A stretch of 18,291 bases of DNA from the NCBI GenBank assembly GCA_964370795.1, contig CAYJME010000050.1, positions 1 to 18,291 of the forward strand. The letters are read 5' to 3'. The translations under genes were made by a program, and so were the position numbers. The stretch comes from JAHFOW01 sp964370795. GTDB taxonomy: Bacteria > Planctomycetota > Brocadiia > Brocadiales > Brocadiaceae. The notes under the pieces were generated by a model. The model was not told the origin of the DNA. It was given only the letters and a program-made list of their open reading frames with translations, and made no database searches. This document shows, one piece after another, positions 14,046 to 18,291 of this stretch. The stretch's first letter is position 1, and each line of letters opens with the position of its first letter.

Positions 14046-14672
14046 ATGGCAAGATATATAGGTCCACAGTGTAGATTGTGTAGGCGAGAAGGTGAAAAGC
14101 TTTTTCTTAAAGGAATACGATGTGATACGGTAAAATGTGCTATTACGAAAAGAAAATATCCACCTGGTCAGTCCACTTGGGGAAGAGGTAAGCTGTCTAA
14201 ATATGGTATTCAATTCAGGGAAAAGCAGAAAGCTAAGCGTTTCTATGGGATACTTGAGCGGCAGTTTCAAAACTATTACAGCAAGGCTGAAAGGCAGAAG
14301 GGGAACACCGGTGAAAATCTTTTAGGTATGTTGGAAAGAAGGCTTGATAATGTCGTTTATTTGCTATCTTTTGGGGCATCGAGAAAAAACTCTAGGCAGG
14401 TTATAAGACATGGTCATATACTTGTAAATAACAAAAAAGTAGATATGCCTTCTTACCTTGTAAAAGTTGGGGATGTTGTGAAATCGGTTAATAGTGAGAC
14501 AAGCCAAAATATTATAAAAGCTAATATTGAGCTGGTAAAAGGTCGCGGAGTTCCTGCTTGGATAGAGTTTCGACCAGATTCTCTAGAAGGTATCGTGGTT
14601 CAACTTCCTTCAAGGGAAGATATTTCGGTTCCTGTGCAGGAGCATTTGATTGTCGAATTGTGTTCGAAATAG
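14046..14672 (+). CDS. rpsD: 30S ribosomal protein S4, zinc-binding type
   Basis: S4 (uS4) nucleates 30S assembly and lines the mRNA entry; in E. coli it represses the alpha operon. The 208-aa product has the N-terminal Cys9-x2-Cys12 and Cys26-x4-Cys31 set of the zinc-containing form (GPQCRLCRREG...CDTVKCAITKR). It also shows QFREKQKAKRFYGILERQF, LERRLDNVVYLLSFG and an S4-type RNA-binding domain with RQVIRHGHILVNNKKVD. AAAGGA precedes ATG 14046. A 141-bp gap to the rpoA start follows. Confidence 0.97.
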   Translation: MARYIGPQCRLCRREGEKLFLKGIRCDTVKCAITKRKYPPGQSTWGRGKLSKYGIQFREKQKAKRFYGILERQFQNYYSKAERQKGNTGENLLGMLERRLDNVVYLLSFGASRKNSRQVIRHGHILVNNKKVDMPSYLVKVGDVVKSVNSETSQNIIKANIELVKGRGVPAWIEFRPDSLEGIVVQLPSREDISVPVQEHLIVELCSK

Positions 14673-14730
14673 GGTGTGCTTTTTCATTCCACAACGATAG
14701 CACCATCGGGTTTTTAAACTTCACAGAGAA

Positions 14731-14759
14731 TTTATTCTTAAGACAAAAACGTACATAAT
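14731..14759 (+). promoter_or_regulatory. Possible promoter in the rpsD-rpoA gap
   Basis: CATAAT (14754-14759, five of six to the -10 consensus) lies 17 nt after TTTATT (14731-14736, a poor -35). The gap 14673-14813 has no open frame of note. A short CGAT...ATCG arm pair followed by GGGTTTTT (14695-14715) is too weak to call a terminator. A separate transcription start for rpoA-rplQ is possible but unproven. Confidence 0.28.
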
Positions 14760-14803
14760 CAAATATTTAATTTATTTTGATATCCCTGATATTAACTAGA
14801 TTT

Positions 14804-14808
14804 GGGGG
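14804..14808 (+). promoter_or_regulatory. Ribosome binding site that sets the rpoA start
   Basis: GGGGG(A) lies five nt before ATG 14814. An in-frame TTG at 14802 overlaps this site, so the shorter frame is preferred. Confidence 0.7.
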
Positions 14809-14813
14809 AAATT

Positions 14814-15830
14814 ATGCGAATAAGGTGGAGAGGTCTTGAGCTTCCCGTTAGGGTGGAAGTGGAAAAAGAGACTTTGACCGAAAAATATGGTAAATTTATA
14901 GCCGCTCCTTTTGAACGCGGTTTTGGACATACAATAGGCAATAGTTTACGGCGGATTATGCTTTCGTCTTTGGAGGGTAGTGCTGTTGTTTCTGTCAAAA
15001 TCAGTGGCGTAAGTCATGAGTTTACAAATATACCCGGAATCGTTGAGGACATGACAGACATAATACTGAATATTAAAAATCTTGTGGTTAAATTGCTAAC
15101 GGACCAACCGAAGATAATAAAAATCCAGGCGAATAAAAAAGGCGAAATTAAGGCCAAAGATATTATTACTGACAGTACTGTAGAAATCATAAATGAAGAC
15201 TTACATATAGCTACACTTTCAGAAGACGTAAATTTCAATGTAGAGATGGAAGTTCGAAAGGGACGTGGCTATGTAACCGCGGAAGAAAATGAACAGGAAG
15301 AGCAAGAGATTGGAGTAATTCCCGTGGATGCACTTTTCTCAACTGTTAGAAATGTTCGCTATGCCGTTGAAGAAACGCGTGTGGGAAGGCGTACGAACTA
15401 TGATCGGCTCGTTATGGAAATATGGACGAACGGTGTAACTTCTCCTGAGATAGCTCTTGTTGAGGCTGCAAAGATTATGAGAAAACATATAAATCCATTT
15501 GTCCAGTATTTTGAAATAGGACGTGAGTTACAGCAAATAGAAAAAAGATTAGGTATTGAACCTGCGAAAGAGTTTACCGAAGAGGAGTTGAGCGATAAGA
15601 TGGGCAGGCCAATATCTGAATTAGATTTATCTGTGCGGGCATCCAATTGTCTTGAGACCGCAGATATAGCAACAATAGTAGACCTTGTGACAAAAACAGA
15701 GGAACAGCTCCTTGACATTAAAAATTTCGGCAAAACGACACTAAAAGAAGTGAAAAAAAAATTAGCACAATTGAATTTGACAATTGGGATGACAGCAGTA
15801 ATTAAACAGGGAGAAAAAGGGAAAGGATAG
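14814..15830 (+). CDS. rpoA: DNA-directed RNA polymerase subunit alpha
   Basis: The alpha subunit dimerises to start RNA polymerase assembly, and its C-terminal domain binds UP elements and activators. The 338-aa product has the N-terminal domain motif FERGFGHTIGNSLRRIMLSS, ENEQEEQEIGVIPVDALFS and VGRRTNYDRLVMEIWTNG. The C-terminal domain begins around residue 270 and includes LSVRASNCLETADI and LLDIKNFGKTTLKEVKKKL, the helix-hairpin-helix type fold. Length is close to that of E. coli (329). I chose ATG 14814 over an upstream TTG because the binding site overlaps the latter. Confidence 0.98.
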   Translation: MRIRWRGLELPVRVEVEKETLTEKYGKFIAAPFERGFGHTIGNSLRRIMLSSLEGSAVVSVKISGVSHEFTNIPGIVEDMTDIILNIKNLVVKLLTDQPKIIKIQANKKGEIKAKDIITDSTVEIINEDLHIATLSEDVNFNVEMEVRKGRGYVTAEENEQEEQEIGVIPVDALFSTVRNVRYAVEETRVGRRTNYDRLVMEIWTNGVTSPEIALVEAAKIMRKHINPFVQYFEIGRELQQIEKRLGIEPAKEFTEEELSDKMGRPISELDLSVRASNCLETADIATIVDLVTKTEEQLLDIKNFGKTTLKEVKKKLAQLNLTIGMTAVIKQGEKGKG

Positions 15831-15834
15831 TTCC

Positions 15835-16395
15835 ATGAGACATAAAATGAGGGGCAGGCATTTGTCCAGAACCGCTGCTCACCGTAAGGCACTGCGGCAG
15901 AATATCACAAATAGCCTTTTTACATATGGTAGAATTATCACAACGCTTGAAAAGGCGAAGGAGACAAAGTCATTTGCTGAGAAGATAATTACACTTGTAA
16001 AAAAAGGATTAATGAAAAAAGATACTGATAGGGCAGGATATGTCCATTGCTATCGCTTGGTACTTTCAAAATTAAGAAATGCAGAGGTTGTGAAAAAACT
16101 TTTTGGCGAGGGGCCATGGCGAGAAATTGGCGGTGTTGCTCAACGATACATAAACAGGCCTGGTGGTTATACGAGGATTCTAAAGTTGTCGGGTTCTCGG
16201 TTAGGTGTACTTTCGGGAAGCAACGTAGGAAAGATACCTGTTTTAGAATACAGAATGGAAGGAATGGAAAGAAAGTTGCGTATGATAGGAAGGCGGCTCA
16301 ATGATAACGCTTCTCGCGTTATTTTTGAATTAGTTGAATGCCCGGCGGATGCTAAATCAATTGAAGAGGTTAAGCCTGAAATCGCTGCGACGTAA
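15835..16395 (+). CDS. rplQ: 50S ribosomal protein L17, enlarged form
   Basis: L17 (bL17) sits near the tunnel exit. The core is clear: MRHKMRGRHLSRTAAHRKAL at the start, ITTLEKAKETKSFAEKIIT, and GGYTRILKL at 110-118. The usual end (about GPRRGDAA...IIELV) comes only after an extra segment of about 33 residues, 119-151 (VGKIPVLEYRMEGMERKLR within it). It is seen as GRRLNDNASRVIFELVE at 152-168, plus a short tail. At 186 aa it is well above the common 116-130. AAAGGA lies seven nt before ATG 15835, and the gene starts 4 bp after rpoA. Confidence 0.95.
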   Translation: MRHKMRGRHLSRTAAHRKALRQNITNSLFTYGRIITTLEKAKETKSFAEKIITLVKKGLMKKDTDRAGYVHCYRLVLSKLRNAEVVKKLFGEGPWREIGGVAQRYINRPGGYTRILKLSGSRLGVLSGSNVGKIPVLEYRMEGMERKLRMIGRRLNDNASRVIFELVECPADAKSIEEVKPEIAAT

Positions 16396-16436
16396 AAATT
16401 GAGCAGGAAAATAAAAAATTTATTCAATAGGTTTTT

Positions 16437-16474
16437 ACCCTTCTACTAAATAGCGATAGTAGAAGGGTTTTTTT
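16437..16474 (+). terminator. Strong intrinsic terminator after rplQ
   Basis: A 12-bp perfect stem (ACCCTTCTACTA at 16437-16448 with TAGTAGAAGGGT at 16457-16468) with an 8-nt loop is followed at once by a T-run ending at 16474. It closes the ribosomal cluster. No A-run precedes the stem, so it should work in the + direction only. The maf start is 11 nt beyond its end. Confidence 0.93.
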
Positions 16475-16485
16475 GTCAAATATAT

Positions 16486-17061
16486 ATGATAAAAAAGCGA
16501 TTAGTCCTTGCATCGAGTTCTCCAAGACGTGTTGCCTTGCTAAAATCTTTAGGATTTCACTTTGATATTGTGCCCCATACCGTAGAAGAATATATTCCTG
16601 GAGATATTTTACCGGGAGAGTTGGTTATGCAGCTAGCTTATGTAAAGGCGGAAGATGTCGCAAGAAAAGAAAAAAATGCCATAATTATTGCGGCAGACAC
16701 AGTTGTTTTACATGGTAAAGATATTTTAGGTAAGCCTAAAGATATTCGTGATGCAAAACGAATATTATCATTGCTAAGCAATTCAGACCATGATGTTGTG
16801 TCGGGTGTATGTATTATGGATACGCCATCTAGGTGGAAAGTATTACGAATTAGTCGAACACATATTAAAATGAAGTTTATATCAGAGGAAGAAATTGATG
16901 CATATATCAAATCAGGCGAACCGATGGACAAGGCAGGTGCTTATGCTATTCAGGGGGGAGGAAAAAAATTTATTGAGCATATAAATGGAAGCCTTTCGAA
17001 CGTAGTTGGGTTACCATTAGAATTAGTTCAGGAAATGCTTAATAATTTTACGAAAAATTAA
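16486..17061 (+). CDS. maf: Maf-family nucleoside triphosphate pyrophosphatase (dTTP/UTP type)
   Basis: Maf proteins hydrolyse non-canonical or excess NTPs to NMP and pyrophosphate; homologues have been linked to septum formation. The 191-aa protein has the signature LASSSPRR at 8-15, the catalytic region AADTVV with Asp71 and GKPKD at 82-86. The motif KAGAYAIQGGG at 139-149 marks the YhdE (dTTP/UTP) subgroup rather than YceF. SNVVGLPL near the end is typical. No ribosome binding site is visible, and the start comes 11 nt after the terminator T-run. Expression by read-through or a leaderless start is inference. Confidence 0.93.
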   Translation: MIKKRLVLASSSPRRVALLKSLGFHFDIVPHTVEEYIPGDILPGELVMQLAYVKAEDVARKEKNAIIIAADTVVLHGKDILGKPKDIRDAKRILSLLSNSDHDVVSGVCIMDTPSRWKVLRISRTHIKMKFISEEEIDAYIKSGEPMDKAGAYAIQGGGKKFIEHINGSLSNVVGLPLELVQEMLNNFTKN

Positions 17062-17063
17062 AA

Positions 17064-17525
17064 ATGCCGAAAAATTTTAGTTGGCTCATCCAGGGTGAAA
17101 TTGCTGGCATGGCAAGACCATTGTCAATCGTAGCGGATCTTGAATTTCTTAAAGACAATGGAATTGAGGCGATAGTATCATTGACACAGTTTCCACTTCA
17201 TAAAACTTTAATAGAGGAATTCGGATTTGAGTACAAGCATATTCCTATCCCTGATTTTACAGCACCTACTCAGGATCAAATTGAAGAGTTTCTGTCCTTT
17301 GCGAATGGCCTTATATCTTCAAAGAAGAAGATTGTTGTTCACTGCGATGCTGGAATCGGCAGAACAGGTACCATGCTTGCCTGTTACCTGATAAGCAAAG
17401 GCCACACAGCGCTACAGGCCATTTCAGAGGTACGCAGAAGAAGGCCGGGTTCTGTTGAGACTCTGGAACAAGAGAATACTATAATAAAGTATGAAGAGAG
17501 GTTTATGAAAAAGCGCCATGGTTAA
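17064..17525 (+). CDS. DUSP23-like dual-specificity protein phosphatase
   Basis: The 153-aa protein is a small cysteine phosphatase acting by a phospho-cysteine intermediate. The P-loop VVHCDAGIGRTGT at 91-103 holds Cys94 and Arg100, and Asp64 (IPDFTAPT) fits the general acid. The opening NFSWLIQGEIAGMARP, the stretch MLACYLI after the P-loop and RRRRPGSVETLEQE at 114-127 match the human DUSP23 (VHZ) pattern as I recall it (NFSWVLPGRLAGLALP, GFGRTGTMLACYL, RRLRPGSIETYEQE). Substrate is unknown: phosphoproteins, or possibly phosphorylated nucleotides or lipids. It starts 2 bp after maf with no ribosome binding site of its own, so the pair is likely co-translated. Confidence 0.9.
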   Translation: MPKNFSWLIQGEIAGMARPLSIVADLEFLKDNGIEAIVSLTQFPLHKTLIEEFGFEYKHIPIPDFTAPTQDQIEEFLSFANGLISSKKKIVVHCDAGIGRTGTMLACYLISKGHTALQAISEVRRRRPGSVETLEQENTIIKYEERFMKKRHG

Positions 17526-17566
17526 AGATGTTTCATGTGAAGGTTTTATTTAATTTTACGCGGTAT

Positions 17567-18291
17567 TTATGAAGTGTTTTTCTTTTTAGTAAAGTGTTCA
17601 TACGCGATGATTGCAGCGCCGAGCGCTGTGGTAACCTGTGGGTCAGGTGGGACGTTCAATTCAGACCCTAATTCTTGTTCTAACGCCCTTTTTAATCCTT
17701 GATTATAAGCTGGACCGCCATCAAAGAATACAGCCTCATGAACACCGATTTTCTTAACCATTGCCCCTACCCGCTTGGCAATTGATTTGTGGATGCCGGC
17801 AATGATATCTTCAACCCGTTTTCCCTGAGATAAAAGTGAAATGACCTCAGACTCTCCAAAAACTGTGCATAAACTGTTTATATGTGGTATATCTTCTGCT
17901 TTTTCTGATAATGAACCTAGCTCATCCAGCTCTACTTCAAGCACACGACTCATAACCTCCAAAAAACGCCCTGTACCGGCAGCACACTTATCATTCATGG
18001 CAAAATCTAACATGATACCATTCGAATCTAATGCGATTACCTTACAGTCCTGTCCACCAATATTTATGATGGTTCTTACATTTGTTTTGCTGCGCATAAG
18101 CCATTTGGCAGCCTTGGCATTCGCTGTTATTTCAGTGACTATTTCGTTGGCGAATATCATTCTGCGTCCGTATCCTGTAGCGACAGTATATAGAATATCT
18201 TCCTCTTTCACGTCATAATCTTCCAGCAACTCGTCAAGTAAAAATTCTACTGTTTTTTTACAATTAGCTCCCGTAGAAGCTATTCTTGTGC
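17567..18291 (-). CDS. BadF/BcrA/HgdC-type 2-hydroxyacyl-CoA dehydratase (or related) activator, 5' end cut by the window
   Basis: These ATP-dependent activases are homodimers bridged by one [4Fe-4S] cluster and pass an electron to a dehydratase or benzoyl-CoA reductase. The frame is open through the right edge, so the TTG at 18229 is only an internal codon; the visible part is about 240 aa. It shows VATGYGRR, NIGGQDCKVI (phosphate-binding strand), NDKCAAGTGRFLEV and SLCTVFGESEVISL (two cluster cysteines), and FFDGGPAYNQGL near the adenosine site. The missing part should carry the N-terminal DxGS motif. It converges on the phosphatase gene across a 41-bp gap with no clear terminator. Which enzyme it activates cannot be told from here. 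Confidence 0.9.
   Translation of the reverse strand, partial: TRIASTGANCKKTVEFLLDELLEDYDVKEEDILYTVATGYGRRMIFANEIVTEITANAKAAKWLMRSKTNVRTIINIGGQDCKVIALDSNGIMLDFAMNDKCAAGTGRFLEVMSRVLEVELDELGSLSEKAEDIPHINSLCTVFGESEVISLLSQGKRVEDIIAGIHKSIAKRVGAMVKKIGVHEAVFFDGGPAYNQGLKRALEQELGSELNVPPDPQVTTALGAAIIAYEHFTKKKNTS

Noticed and set aside
14695..14715. CGAT...ATCG followed by GGGTTTTT after rpsD
   Set aside because: A 4-bp stem is too weak to act as an intrinsic terminator.
15398..15892. 164-codon open frame on the minus strand across rpoA and rplQ
   Set aside because: It lies opposite two certain genes and has no family features.
17526..17566. Bidirectional terminator between the convergent phosphatase and activase genes
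   Set aside because: Only a TTCA-TG-TGAA arm pair of 4 bp is present; it is not convincing.
1..18291. CRISPR arrays, insertion sequences, tRNA or rRNA genes, defence modules
   Set aside because: No repeat arrays, transposase motifs, terminal inverted repeats or RNA gene patterns were found; genes fill almost the whole window.

Overview
The window holds one long, co-directional ribosomal protein cluster (the fused S10, spc and alpha operons) with a short tail of unrelated genes at its right edge. It is bacterial and A+T-rich. Most ribosomal protein genes are preceded by GGAG/AGGA-type ribosome binding sites, and four genes use GTG or TTG starts. The host cannot be fixed from this sequence. 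An anaerobic or facultative bacterium is suggested by the 2-hydroxyacyl-CoA dehydratase activator at the right edge. My best guess is a planctomycete-like (possibly anammox-type, Brocadiae) or other PVC-related lineage, from the L2 variant (NPVAHPLGGGEGR followed by GGGRHPC), the cysteine-containing L24, the missing L30 gene and the enlarged L17. This is inference of low to moderate confidence.

Layout. 1-60 is the last codons of tuf (EF-Tu). A 92-bp gap with a possible promoter follows. 153-5188 is the S10 operon (rpsJ, rplC, rplD, rplW, rplB, rpsS, rplV, rpsC, rplP, rpmC, rpsQ). 5209-12310 is the spc operon (rplN, rplX, rplE, rpsN, rpsH, rplF, rplR, rpsE, rplO, secY, adk, map, infA, rpmJ); rpmD is absent between rpsE and rplO. 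12343-16395 is the alpha operon (rpsM, rpsK, rpsD, rpoA, rplQ), interrupted by a 267-aa predicted SAM-dependent methyltransferase gene between rpsM and rpsK. A strong intrinsic terminator at 16437-16474 closes the cluster.

After the terminator come maf (nucleotide pyrophosphatase) and a small dual-specificity phosphatase gene that closely resembles the DUSP23/VHZ type, 2 bp apart. Converging on them from the right edge is a truncated BadF/BcrA/HgdC-type activase gene on the minus strand.

How the genes work together. The cluster supplies core components of both ribosomal subunits, the translocation channel SecY, adenylate kinase, methionine aminopeptidase, IF-1 and the RNA polymerase alpha subunit. 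Junctions are tight: 4-nt overlaps run rpsE-rplO-secY-adk, rplP-rpmC shares TTGA, and rpsC-rplP overlap by 50 nt. The clearest departures from an ordinary cluster are the embedded methyltransferase, the inserted segment in L17, the altered zinc ribbon of L24, a perfect 10-bp hairpin at the map-infA junction, and the DUSP23-like phosphatase downstream. I see no defence system, CRISPR array, insertion sequence, tRNA or rRNA, and no gene-free stretch longer than about 130 bases.
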